64,000 nt of DNA from Oenanthe sinensis (GCA_028671895.1 JAPMAC010000231.1:8892001-8956000); one strand, 5' to 3'. Shown: positions 38,001 through 48,334, counted from the first letter of the stretch. Numbers and translations: made by a program. Notes: generated by a model not told the origin, from the sequence alone.

Positions 38001-38615
38001 GAAACACGTCACTCTTTGAACAACATCTAGTCTTCTGCTTTCAGCAGTGCCCATCTTCCTTATTATTTCTGTCAAAATCAATTTCCCAAAGTTTATTCTC
38101 CGGTTGTGGGCCACGGAATACCCAATAACTTGAAGGAGAGTTGAGATGTTATGGAAGTTGCTTTTCATCGTTGGTGCAAACACCTTGGCTAGGGTGTCGA
38201 AGAAATAATCCCATTCAGCTACCAGCTGGGATTTGGACAGTTTGACCAAGTCAATGTGACCTTGGTAGTGAATTGACTGTAAGAAGGTAGTGATATCTTC
38301 AACTGTTGGTAGGGTCTCGAAATTGTCTGTCGGGAACCCTAACACTCTATTTACGTCAGATTCATCTATTACGAAAACTGCCTCTCCCATTTTAAATGAA
38401 AACTGAACCACCCTATCATTCGACAAATTTCTTGCTGTGGAGTATAATGCTCTCAGGGGTTCAATTTGTAGTGGCGCGTCCAGAAAAATTGCTGTTCGAA
38501 CTAAGGAGTGCTCGTTCATGAACCGGATCCAGGGCCTAAATCTAGTCTCTTTGCAATTAGCCGGATCAAAGTAGCCCACAAAATTTGTCTTCGCAATTAC
38601 AAAAGTGGCAACCAT
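35013..38615 (-). CDS. Element B third ORF (env-like position), intact, 1200 residues
   Basis: An open frame from ATG at 38615 to the stop at 35013, 1.1 kb after pol. Its function is unknown. SIRE/Maximus elements carry an ORF here that is called env-like. Visible features: an N-terminal globular region (about 1-270; HNRRINFGKLIL at 171-182); low-complexity Ser/Thr/Glu-rich stretches (about 270-640); a strongly basic cluster KKRKLPVRRVRGR at about 378-390, and SKRLKT at 406, which look like nuclear localisation signals; coiled-coil-like heptads at about 650-780 and 875-930; an acidic end (DEVDTSED). I see no N-terminal signal peptide and no hydrophobic stretch long enough to cross a membrane. 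A capsid-associated or nuclear role fits the sequence better than an envelope protein, but neither is shown. A carries a decayed copy. Confidence 0.85.
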   Translation of the reverse strand: MVATFVIAKTNFVGYFDPANCKETRFRPWIRFMNEHSLVRTAIFLDAPLQIEPLRALYSTARNLSNDRVVQFSFKMGEAVFVIDESDVNRVLGFPTDNFETLPTVEDITTFLQSIHYQGHIDLVKLSKSQLVAEWDYFFDTLAKVFAPTMKSNFHNISTLLQVIGYSVAHNRRINFGKLILTEIIRKMGTAESRRLDVVQRVTCFYPRFLMLLLNNILPEEVKAIFANNLVEASPSTQKNLFTRLSNLNKFPGVVTATTEFMASIFNQIAIPTLAQPIQQEPPQVPLESEQTAQLLLEVAQRAEHEAEVHQVISHTLASKFLPIDILPAPLNISVTDYDCNFTTQDFGYEPENTQVQTQAEVIHQTVSPSSTSMSHFKKRKLPVRRVRGRILGATMSEPAALSPLSKRLKTNEPEATANPSLSSQWDMDFDMAIQQSLNTLDQTGEFIEICRPAAASCEESRTLLALTLAGPPLSETHSEEGTGNEENVFESNWSDATFIVDQDILDAVQHPLPLQALRGTTDSYEPHITLSEVVTPLELTHPVSYEEVLLSTGGFERQPLFRGRWDSIHGVATSVAEPLQVKLVEDTPSPASEEHYDSSKAIIIYAGTASGSGKELNTSDVRQTQSETHAQSDSELNRSASEMTTHTHSELLLKMEALQSEMQIVKAELVKVKAQAEKKSSSASVTQQLTVMRNDVASVKSSILLKTQDIQNVQSLIAEDMQEVRSLNEKIDEVEKSLTLTIIENEKISAKRFSKLDDGMTHLNEGMKQVYETIQKLFKSFETSKSKEDPSTKGEKDQKKVAEDEGTTQATQDKGKAKLYPEDLQEEHYYPEEQFIEDTYTGVDDSFNPDYCRAEEETNFDADFLFPKEKESDPAYEEAMRKLKEEIKVSNVKTEKLKALVEEKAKAEKKANLEKQNLWAIAVREKKRDVLLKIGQKWDTARKIMDRQQKGPFDDKRFQSLINRLKNSNDCIDNFMKALIEEVDYVTIIVDDILEDWQILIYTNRNGSFRISLEFFRQRSLSVIWTLLNKVKRSSEENELLRDRLRDFARVVSPQIIQDPHEVRFYNKFYQIFKLDEESLKGYTVRYMVEVEKMLRSKGYRTQEKLDAATKIRNYCLSKSIPSYVRQIKKIDSSLPYGLEDEIVDPVEQEVMWQLAKAEQRRLYGKTTTTEQTVTEEVPRTRVHKSTTLEEDEVDTSED

Positions 38616-38978
38616 TTTTACTAATTAAAATAACAAATACTGCCTTTTAAACACTTGAATATTCGAATATTACAAGAACAACTTAAAAACAGTTACAAAA
38701 TTCGAATAAAATTTCAGTAAATCAAAACCCTTACTCACAACTGATTTTTAACAACTAATTATGCTCCTAACAGTCCTTAATCAGTCCTTTACTCGAGTTA
38801 AAGCAGTCAATGCAGTCCAAGATCAGTTTTAACGAAAATCGGGCAGAGTAACGGTTTAAATCATAGATTTTTACCAAACTAGGCAAGCTTATAGCTTGTA
38901 GACGTGATCTTAGCAACTGGGCAGTTGAAATCAGGTAGTAATCGTAGTGGTTTTTGAAGAAAAGTTAAAGACTGTTCG

Positions 38979-38992
38979 TTTATATATATATA
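38979..38992 (-). promoter_or_regulatory. Candidate internal TATA box for ORF3 of element B
   Basis: The minus strand reads TATATATATATAAA, about 83 bp after the motif array and about 365 bp before the ORF3 ATG. In the LTR the motif array is likewise followed, after about 130 bp, by TATATATATGA. This suggests that ORF3 has its own promoter built like U3. Inferred from position only. Confidence 0.45.
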
Positions 38993-39074
38993 ACTACGGC
39001 TGTGTGTATATGAGAGTAAAGAACTGAACTGTTAAGACTTTTAATATACAAACGTTTGAGTATAACATAAAAGG

Positions 39075-39239
39075 TCGGTAAGACTTTTTGTTAAACCTCG
39101 GTAAGACTTTTTTTAAAAAGTCTTGCCGAGTTTTATTAAAAAGTCTTACTGTGATTTTTCTCTTCTTTTTTTTTTAAAAAACAAACTATTAGAAATATTA
39201 GTAAAACGCTCGGTAAGACTTTTGAAAAGTCTTGCCGAG
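39075..39239. repeat. Palindromic motif array in the B spacer
   Basis: TCGGTAAGAC at 39075, 39098 and 39210, with GTCTTGCCGA at about 39120 and 39229. The segment 39209-39239 is a 31-base palindrome: 15-base arms CTCGGTAAGACTTTT and AAAAGTCTTGCCGAG around one base, with a single mismatch that would be a G-U pair in RNA. It carries the B-type motif with AAGAC, as in B's own LTR. Confidence 0.88.
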
Positions 39240-39724
39240 TTTTATTAACAATTTTATTGAGTTAATCTAATAAAAGTTTTACGAGGCTTTTAAAAAAAAA
39301 AAAATTCATTTTAAACAACAAAAAAAAAAATAAGACAATAATTTACAACCAATTAAATTATTAAGGACATATGATAATTATTTATATTATTAACTGTTCT
39401 AATTAATTTAGAAATTAAATTAATTCAAGTTTGAATTAATTCAACAAATTAATTAATTAATTAATTAATAACATAATCATTATTAATGTGTAATAATAAT
39501 TAGATAAATATATATATATATAATGCTTTATGAAATACTAAAAATGAATAAAAGTACTTATGCTATAATTGAAATAATTATCTATTAAGAGTATTAAATT
39601 ATTCTCAAGATAATTTATCCAAATATTCATAAGCCCTAGGATTTTATTAATTCGAACTTCATAAATTCTTTAAATATTAACATTTAATATTTATGAACTC
39701 AAATTAATTCCTAGCAACCAAAAA

Positions 39725-42700
39725 TTAGCCATTATTTAACATCCCTAGTTCACTAACCAACTTAGAGAAAGTGGATTCATCAAGTGGTTTCGTGAAGATG
39801 TCGGCTATTTGATCTTCTGTGGGTACAAAATGTAACACCACAGTTCTGTTCATGACATGCTCTCTGATAAAGTGATACCTTATGTCAATGTGCTTGGTTC
39901 GAGAATGTTGTACAGGATTGTTGAAATGGCTATAGCACTTGTGTTGTCGCAGAAAATTGGAATTTTGTACAACGCAAGTCCATAGTCATTTAGCTGATTC
40001 CTGATCCACAAGATCTGTGCACAACAGCTACCTGCCGCAATGTATTCTGCTTCGGCTGTCGAGGTAGATACTGAATGCTGTTTCTTGCTGTACCAGGAGA
40101 TCAACCGTCGTCCTAGAAACTGACAACTTCCAGAAGTACTTTTCCTGTCCATCCTGCACCCTGCATAATCTGAATCTGTATAGCCTATTAGGTCAAAACC
40201 TGTATCCTTAGGGTACCAAATTCCTAGATTTGGTGTACCCTTCAGATATCTAAAAATTCGTTTAACGGCTATAAGATGAGATTTCCTTGGGTCAGATTGA
40301 AACCTTGCACATAAGCAAGTTGCAAACATTATATCGGGTCTACTAGCAATTAGATATAATAATGAGCCTATCATACCTCTGTAGCTTGTGATGTTAACTT
40401 TCTTACCAGTTTCATCTTTGTCAAGCTTTGTGGCTGTTGGCATTGGGGTTTTTGCCGGTGAAGAATCTTCTAGACTGTATTTTCTGAGAAGATCTCTTAC
40501 GTACTTTGATTGGCATATAAAAATCCCATCTTCCTTTTGCTTTACTTGCAATCCAAGGAAGAATGACAGCTCACCCATCATGCTCATTTCATATCTACTC
40601 TGCATTAACTTAGCAAATCTCTTGCACAAGTTTTCGTTAGTAGAACCAAATATAATATCGTCAACATAAACTTGGACAAATATCATATCTTTTTCATGCA
40701 ATTTATAAAAGAGAGTTTTATCTATGACACCTCTAATAAAACCATTTTCAAGTAAAAACTCAGAGAGAGTGTCATACCATGTCCTGGGAGCTTGTTTGAG
40801 TCCATAGAGAGCTTTGAAAAGAAAGTACACAAAATCAGCAAACTCTGGATTTTCAAAGCCAGGGGCTGTTCCACATATACTTCCTCTTCTAGTTCTCCGT
40901 TTAGAAATGCACTCTTCACATCCATTTGATATACTTTGAAATTGGAATGTGCTGCGAATGCTAGAAATATCCTTATGGCTTCAAGTCTTGCAACTGGTGC
41001 GTAGGTCTCGTCGTAATCAATTCCTTCTTCCTGGGAGTAAGCCTTTGCAACCAGTCTGGCTTTGTTCCTTGTAACAATGCCATCACCGTCTAACTTGTTC
41101 CTGTATACCCATTTCGTGCCAATAACAGATCTATCTTTAGGCCTGGGTACCAGTGTCCACACTTCTTGCCTTTTAAACTGATTGAGTTCTTCTTGCATGG
41201 CAAGAACCCAATCTGGATCACTTAGTGCATCTTCAATCTTCTTTGGTTCTTCTTGTGATAAAAAAACTGAAAATAAACATTCATTTGAAGTTGCACTTCT
41301 GGTTCTAACCCCAACATCTGGATCACCTATGATCAATTCAAAGGGATGATCTTTGCTCCATATCCTTTCCCTTGGTAGGTTTGATCTTGATGATTCTCCT
41401 CGAAATTCATTGTGATGTTGTGTTGTGCCAGTTGACCCTTCATCTCCCCCTGAGTTGGTGCCAGGATGACTTGTTGATCCACCACTGGTATTAGTAGTAT
41501 CTCCAGTGTTACCATTGTTTCCACCACTGTTACCTGGATCATCAATATTATTGTCATCATCATTTCCTGTTGCAACCTCAGGTTCTTCTTCGTCATCAAA
41601 ATGTGAGTCTGGATAATTGTCGAATTTTAATGACTCAGAAGAATCTTCAGTTTGGATACTTGGGAGTTTAGTGTCATCAAAAGTTACATTGACACTTTCC
41701 TTCACTTGGTGCTGATCAATTATGTATACCCTATATGCTCTTTTTGAATATCCAACAAAAATAGCTTCATGTGCCTTGGCCTCAAATTTACCACTATGTT
41801 CATCTCCATCTTTTAGCACAAAGCATTTGGCTCCAAATACATGAAAGTACTTGAGAGTAGGTTTCTTGCCAGCCATTAATTCATAGGGAGTTTTCATATG
41901 ATCTTTGTTGATCAGAGTTCGATTCTGAGTATAACAAGCTGTATTTACCGCTTCAGCCCAGAAGTAGATAGGTAGCCTTGATTCACTTAGCATTGTTCTT
42001 GCAGCTTCAATCAGGGTTCTATTTTTCCTTTCTACAACTCCATTTTGTTGCGGAGTTCTTGGTGCTGAATATTGCCTTGTTATTCCCTTGTCTGAGCAAA
42101 AATTATTCAGAATTTCATTTTTGAATTCTGTTCCATTGTCTGATCTGATTGCCCGGACAGGTAACTTTGAATCTAACTCAATCAGTTTTATATGATCAAT
42201 CACCAAATGTGGAGTTTCATCCTTAGAGTTCAAGAATAAAACCCATGTATATTTTGTGAAGTCATCCACAATCACTAAGGCGTATTTCTTTCTTGACATA
42301 GACATAATATTTACTGGACCAAATAAATCCATGTGTAGGAGTTGAAGTGGTTCAGTGATGTTTGTAGTGTCTGTGCCTCTGTGAGTTGCTTTCTTTGACT
42401 TCCCTTTTTGACATGCCCCACACAATCCTTCTTGTGTAAATTCCATCGGAGGCAGTCCTCTCACCAAATCCCTCTTGACTAGAGAGTTCATTGTCTTGAA
42501 ATTTAGGTGTGAGAGCTTTTTGTGCCATAGCCAACTTTCTTCTATTGAAGCTTTTGAATAAAAACAGTTTGCTTCAGCTTCAGTTCCCGAGTTGAAATCA
42601 GCTACGTACAAGTTTCCTTTCCTTACTCCACGCAAGGCTAGACTGTTTTCTTTAGAATGAGCTATTAAGCACTTCTCCTTGATAAAGTTTACTTTATAAC

Positions 42701-42968
42701 CTCTATCACAGAATTGACTGACGCTGAGTAGATTGTGCTTAAGTCCTTCCACCAAAGAGACATTTTCAATGATAACATTTCCTGTGTTTAACTTGCCATA
42801 TCCCGTAGTCATTCCTTTGTTGTTATCTCTAAAGGTGACGATTGGACCAGCTCTCTCAACCACGTCTGATAGCAGGGCTCTATCTCCGGTCATATGCCTT
42901 GACGATCCGCTGTCCAGGATCCATATAACTCGGTTTACCTGTTTAACTCCCTGCAATTATCAAACGGA
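39725..42968 (-). pseudogene. pol: Element B pol (protease, integrase, reverse transcriptase, RNase H) with two frameshifts
   Basis: Protease WILDSGSSRHMTG (DSG at 42906-42914); GAG-pre-integrase HHCC region about 42415-42527; integrase catalytic residues in HMDLFGP (about 42319-42335), RSDNGTEF (Asp codon 42138-42140) and GVVERKNR (Glu codon 42030-42032); reverse transcriptase with VYVDDIIFG (YVDD 40657-40668); RNase H with YTDSDYAGC, STAEAEYIA and the FTKPLDEST tail; stop TAA at 39725-39727. A missing base in the C-run at 40862-40865 shifts the frame after YVEQP, and a second missing base near 39923 shifts it inside RNase H. The first is shared with A, the second is not. The pol frame continues the gag frame across TAA (and TGA, TAA). 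As it stands no complete Pol can be made. Confidence 0.92.
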
Positions 42969-45407
42969 TTAATTCGTCTTCGGAGCCCAAAATTGATTGG
43001 GCCCGGCATACTTAAAAAATTGACCTTTGTCTGCTTTGACAACAGATCCTTTTCGAATACCATCATTTTCTTCCTTGACTGTTCCTACATTCCTATAAAC
43101 ATTCTTAACAACTTTCTGTTTAGACTTAGGAATGTATGATTCCTTCTTCTCAGGTGAAGGGATTGCAGTCTTGGATTTAGCAAATTTACTATTGATGTGC
43201 TGTCTGGGTGTTATGTTGTCTTTCTTAGCTAACATGCGTTTAAAGTAAGCAGTCATAGCATTAAAGGCAAATAACATGCAATTCATTATACCACATGGTT
43301 TATGGAAAGCATCAATAGTAGGCATGTTATTTAATACAGTAGGGGGCTTAACAGATTCTACTTCATTTTTATCAACAGATTTGAAGTTTTCAGTAGAATG
43401 AAATTTATTGTTACTGTTCCTACTGTTCACAAACGTGTTGGGTCTGTTCATTTTATTCTTTAAGTCTTTTGCACCTACACCAGGTCTGGGGGAATCAGAA
43501 GTTCCCACATCTTTCACTGGTGTCTTTGGTGCATACTTTTCTTTCTGGACATTAACTCCTTTTATGTCCTTAACCTGTTCCCCTCTCTTCTTCTCTTCCT
43601 CAAGATCTTCCAACTGCATTTCATATGCAATTAGTACAGAGCTCTCAAGGATGGGTTCAGCTATCGGTGTTATGAAGAGAGGTTTCGGTGTGTCTTTAAC
43701 AACATGTGGGATACCCCTTTCTTCAGCACTTTTTCTAAAGGGGGTTATGTTGCTTGGCTTTCCTACAGATTTGTTATACTCGAAGCCTATTCCAACTTTA
43801 CGATTTATTTCTTGTTGGTCAACTAGGTTCTTAACAATATATGAGGAATTCTTATATGCAAGACACTTCTTCTTTTCTTCTTCAATGTGGTTTCTGAGAT
43901 TAGTTTCTACAACAACATGACAACTGACTTTACTGACTTGAACAGCTAAGTCTTCAGTCAGCTTGACAGCCAACTTGTCATGATTTCTTTTTAACTGTTT
44001 AAGAACTTCAGTCTCATCAATTAACTCTTTGACTTTGAGTCTGAGTTTCTTAACTTTATCTCTTTCACCATCTAGTTCTTTACCTAGCAAAGCAAACATC
44101 TTAGGACAAGAAGGATTTACCTCTATTCCTCTGTCACGGGTGGGAGACAGTGATTCCTCGGATGAAGCCATAAGAGCAAGATTTCCTAGCTCTTCCTCAT
44201 CATCGTTATCTGAATCATCCCAGCTTTTGCCTGCTGCTAGATAGGACTTTCCTTGATGCTTTTTTACGAGCGCATCATATTTCTCCTTGAGCTCTTCGTA
44301 AGACTCTCTCTTCTTCCCTTGCTTAGGTTTCTTGCATTCAGTTGCGAAGTGGCCTAGCTCATTGCAGTTGAAGCAACGAAACTTGCTTCTATCAACTAAG
44401 CCGGTCTTGTAGCCGCTTTTTGATACTGCTGTCGAAGAACCTCCTTTTTGGAATCTTCCAAAATTAGGCTTACTTTTGAATGAGGAGTTTCTTCGGAATC
44501 TCATGTTGCCAAACTTCCTGGCAACCATAGCTAGAGATTCATCTTCCAGCTGATCTAGTTCTTCCAGCGAGTAGAAATCACCGTCTTCTTGTTTGTCAGA
44601 AGTATGTCCAATTTCTGGAACCACATACTCTGTTGAACTGTTAGAAGGTGCAACAGCCTTCACTTCTTCTTTCTCTGGTGCTTCTACCATTAATGCCTTG
44701 GAGGAACTCAGTACCTTACCTCTTCCGTACATCTCTCTGGTTTGGATCTGTTCCAGCTCATAAGTTTTTAAAACTCCGTAGAGTCTTTCTAGGGTCACCT
44801 CTTTCATGTCCCTAGATTCCCGGATGGCTGCAATCCTGTGCTCCAGATGCTCTGGTAAGGTCAGCAAAAACTTCCTGTTCACCTCTTGGTTCTGATAAAA
44901 CTTTCCATTCATGTTGAGCTCGTTTATCAGTTTGTTTAGTCTCTGAAACACCTCAGAGATACCCTCACCAGGGTTGGATCTAAACTGCTCATATTGGGTG
45001 ATCAGGATCTCCAGTCTATTCTCCTTAACTTCTTCAGTTCCCTCATTGATAATTTCAATTGTTTCCCAGATCTGTTTTGCATTCTTGCAATTGACTACTT
45101 GGTTGTACATGATGTAGTCTAGGGATTCAATTAATATGAGCTTCAGGTTATTATCAAGGGATACAGCTTCTGTTTCCTCATCTGTATAGTCTGCCGGACT
45201 TTTCGGAAATTATCTGTGGGGAATTACGACCCCGTCTACTGTATGTTCGAGAACAACTGATATAGGGATCTCAACACCTTTGGCCATAATCAATGCATAC
45301 TTGGGATTTGCAATCCCGATAAACAGTAGCATTTTGTGTTTCCACAAGTTGTAGTGTTCTCTATCGAACTGTGGAATTTTAATACTAGTCACTTTCTGGG
45401 TACTCAT
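42969..45407 (-). pseudogene. gag: Element B gag with one premature stop
   Basis: Starts at 45407 (MSTQKVTSIKIPQFDREHYN) and would give 812 residues. A single TAA at codon 66 (VIPHR-stop-FPKSPADY; A has CAG there) interrupts an otherwise continuous frame; downstream the frame is open for 713 codons. It shows the retrotransposon Gag fold region (EQFRSNPGEGISEVFQRLN), the CCHC zinc knuckle CFNCNELGHFATEC (44334-44375) that binds genomic RNA, an acidic patch SDNDDEEELG, and a long lysine-rich, coiled-coil-prone C-terminal half, as is usual for large SIRE Gag proteins. It ends GPNQFWAPKTN-TAA at 42969, 12 bases before the pol frame shows homology again. Confidence 0.92.
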
Positions 45408-45581
45408 CTTTAATAATTTTAAAAATTAAGTGTTTCAAAAAATATTTTAATTTTTGACTTAAAACAATTTTTGATCAAAAATAATTTTTTTTTTAAAAAA
45501 AATTATTTCGAATTTAAAATAATTTTTGAGATCTGTATGAGTTCGCGGAATTTGATTTAGATCTGATATTAACTATATCAA

Positions 45582-45598
45582 CCAGCTCTGATACCAAT
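45582..45598 (-). other. Element B primer binding site
   Basis: The minus strand reads TTGGTATCAGAGCTGGT just inside the 5' LTR, a full match to the core TGGTATCAGAGC complementary to plant initiator tRNA-Met. The leader from here to gag (45408-45581) is short, unlike in the Angela-type elements. Confidence 0.88.
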
Positions 45599-47026
45599 TG
45601 TTGGTCCCTGATATTGTAGAAGGGGGGGTTGAATACGATATCTGAAAATTAACCGCGGAATAATCGGATTAAAAATATTATTTTAATTACTCGCGAAATA
45701 TTAATTATAATGAAATACTGTTCAAGTGAAAGATATAATTTTAACTTGATTAGTATTACACAATTAATAAGAAGATTAGATTTTATAACTGATATATAAT
45801 TGATAAAAGTTCTAGAACAAATTTGACATGAATTGTTCGTGTTTAACAATTATATTCCAAACTCAGCACAGAAATCTGTGAATATTACAAAGCAGATAAA
45901 TTACTGAATTTGATCTGATTCTCTAACTCTTAAATAATGAAGCATTGATCTCATATATATAGAGAAAACTGCTGGCAAGACCTTTGAATAGAACTTATTT
46001 AAAAAAATCAACAAGACTTTTTAAATAGCCTAAAAAGACTTTATTAAATTGCTGGGCAAGACACTTTTCTCTCGGTAAGACTTTTAAAACACTCGGTAAG
46101 ACTTTTCAAAAAGGTCTGCAAGACCTTTTCTAGTCGGTAAGACATTTTTAAAAGGTCTTAAATGATTTTTCTGCTCGGTAAGACTTTTGAAAAGGTCTTA
46201 CCGAGACTGACCTTTTTAAAAGCATTCGGTAAGACTTTTTAGAAGTCTTACTGAGGATAACTCGGTAAGACTTTTAAATGTCTTACCGAGTTAATTTGGT
46301 AAGACTTTCAAATGTCTACCGAAATAATTCTCTTTAAACTTATGAATAAATGCAGCAAGACTTTCTTAAAAAAAATAACAATTTAACTTCTTTTAACTTA
46401 ATTAATTCCACCAATTATTAACAAAATAATTTATAACTTAAATTAATTCATGGTGAATTAATTTAAGTAGATAAATTAAATTATTAATTAATCTTTTGAT
46501 GGTAGAATTAATTTAGTTTCTTTACTGCACTATCCTTGTTGTCTTGACTTGAGTCTTCCTGTCTTCTGTCTTTTGTGAAAATCACTTGAGCTAGGTAACG
46601 AATATTTATTAATTTAGTTGACACACAAATGTACTGTCTGGTTCATTTGTACCATACTAAATAAATATTCTTCACCTAATTAATATTAATAGCTGTGATC
46701 TTCTGTCTCCTTCTTGCTTCTTGTCTTGTCTTCATTATTTCTTTTTCTGGAATCTTACTGTCTAAGGCACTTGGAATCTTCTGAAACTTCTGAACTGTTC
46801 TGAAATGCTACCTTTTTATTTTTCACCAATGCATGAACAAATTAATGAACTTCTTCTGGTGTTAGGTAGCAACCTCAATAAAAATCCTTCAGACAAGCGG
46901 ATTCTTTGTGTCTAGTTTACATTCTTCGTCTTGATTCCTGCTTAGTACTTATTATTTACTACTGAATCTTATCTGAGTTGAGTTAACATCTAAATATTAT
47001 AAATAGACCTAGTCATATGCCTTTCA
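45599..47026 (-). repeat. Element B 5' LTR
   Basis: 1428 bp, partner of 33358-34786. In element sense it starts TGAAAGGCATATGACTAGG and ends CAATATCAGGGACCAACA. The motif array lies at about 46077-46322, where the second hairpin has lost one base (GTCTACCGA). Confidence 0.93.
45951..45961 (-). promoter_or_regulatory. TATA box of the B 5' LTR
   Basis: The minus strand reads TATATATATGA, aligned with TATAAATATGA in A, and lies downstream of the motif array. It is the probable start region for B's genomic RNA. Confidence 0.6.
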
Positions 47027-48334
47027 ATTATCCTGCTCTTGTTTCACTTCAGGTTCAATGCTATTTTGTGGTTCTCGATCTTCATCGAGATCTATAATTC
47101 TCCCACTGTTTCTTTTGGAAATAAAATCTCTTTCCATGAAGACAGCATCTCGAGCAATAAACACTTTCTACTCAGAAGGACTATAAAAATAATACGCCTT
47201 TGTTTCATTAGGGTATCCCACAAAATTGCACTCTTCAGATTTACGTCCAAGCTTGTCAGATACTTGACGTTTCACAAACGCCTTGCATCCCCAAACTTTC
47301 ATAAAGCTCATGGCTGACCGTTTCTTCTCCCATATCTCATATGGAGTCTTTTAAACCTTCTTAGTAGGAACACGATTAAGTGTGAAAGCCGCTGTTTCTA
47401 GAGCGTAACCCCAGAAACTAATTGGAAGATCTGCATGACTCATCATCGATCGCACCATGTCCAACAAGGTGCAATTTCTCCTCTCTAAAACTCCATTCCA
47501 TTGAGGTGTACCTGGCGGAGTGAGTTGTGATACAATACCACACTCCTTTAAATAATCTTTAAATTTTGTGCTCAAGTATTCTCCTCCACGATCAGATCGT
47601 AAGATTTTAATACTTGCACCTCCGCCAATTTGCTTCTCTACTTCAGCCTTGTATTCTTTGAACTTTTCAAAAGAATCGGATTTATTCTTCATAAGATATA
47701 CATATCCATATCTACTGAAATCATCAGTAAATGTTATGAAGTAGTAGTAGCCTCCTCTAGCCATCACACGCATTGGGCCACATACATCACTATGTATTAG
47801 CTCTAGACGTTCAGTGGCCCTTTGACCCTTACCAGTGACAGGGGCTTTAGTCATTTTACCAAGCAAACAAGATTCACATTCTTGGTATGATTCAAAATCA
47901 AACTTATCCAAGTATCCATCCTTATGTAATTTGGATATGCGTTTCTCATTTATATGGCCTAGACGACAATGCCAGAGGTATGTTTGATTTGAGTCTTTAA
48001 CTTTAAGTCGTTTGTTTTCTATATTATAGACAGGATTATCTAAGTCAAGAACATATAAACCATTAAACAAACGCGCAACACCATAGGTTAAATCATTCAA
48101 CGCAAAAGAGCAACTGTTGTTCTTTATTGTAAACGAAAAACCTTTCTTGTCCAAACAAGAAACAGAAATAATGTTTCTGCGAATCGCAGGCACGTAAAAA
48201 CAATTCTCCAATTCTAAAACTAGCCCTAAGGGCAAAGATAAATAATAGGTTCCTACAGCTAAAGCAGCAACTCTTGCTCCATTGCCAACTCGTAGGTCCA
48301 CTCCTCCTTTAGCCAATGTCCTACTTCTCTGCAT
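47027..48334 (-). pseudogene. pol: Element C pol, first part: GAG-pre-integrase and integrase
   Basis: On the minus strand: GAG-pre-integrase (YLWHCRLGHINEKRISKL, then CESCLLGKM), then the integrase core with Asp in LIHSDVCGPM, Asp in ILRSDRGGEY and Glu in GVLERRN, all present. The open frame 48334-47351 ends in a single nonsense change (KKVQKT, CAA to TAA). The integrase C-terminus and linker (WGCKAFVKRQVSDKLG, SGRIIDLDEDREPQNSIEPE) continue to the B insertion with one further stop (CAG to TAG near 47170). The missing remainder is at 31743-33357 and 22893-22985. Closely related to F. Confidence 0.9.

Larger units (their letters stand above)
38616..39724 (-). other. Element B pol-to-ORF3 spacer
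   Basis: 1109 bp without an ORF. Going from pol toward ORF3 it holds an AT-rich stretch (39300-39700), an array of TCGGTAAGAC / GTCTT(A/G)CCGA palindromes (39075-39239), a TATA-like run (38979-38992), and a leader of about 360 bp. The same order is found in A. Because pol and ORF3 are so far apart, simple stop-codon readthrough, known for soybean SIRE1, cannot join them here. Confidence 0.8.
33358..47026 (-). mobile_element. Element B: complete SIRE/Maximus-type copia retrotransposon with intact ORF3
   Basis: 13,669 bp with LTRs of 1429 bp (33358-34786) and 1428 bp (45599-47026), TG...CA ends, and the target duplication ATTAT (33353-33357 and 47027-47031). It is on the minus strand: 5' LTR, primer binding site, gag 45407, pol to 39725, spacer, ORF3 38615-35013, polypurine tract, 3' LTR. 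I count about fifteen LTR differences by eye (about 1%). Gag has one stop and pol two frameshifts; ORF3 is open from end to end. It interrupts the pol of C. Confidence 0.94.

Noticed and set aside
40859..40868. Programmed frameshift at the shared C-run in reverse transcriptase
   Set aside because: No canonical slippery heptamer or downstream structure is evident, and a frameshift inside the enzyme core has no clear use; an inherited deletion is simpler. The shared lesion itself is reported as a finding.
42951..42960. TTGCAG at the gag-pol junction as a 3' splice site giving separate Gag and Pol
   Set aside because: No pyrimidine tract or clear donor is visible, and A has a different base context there.
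45582..45598. tRNA-like sequence TGGTATCAGAGC at several sites
   Set aside because: These are primer binding sites complementary to initiator tRNA-Met, next to LTRs; no cloverleaf follows.
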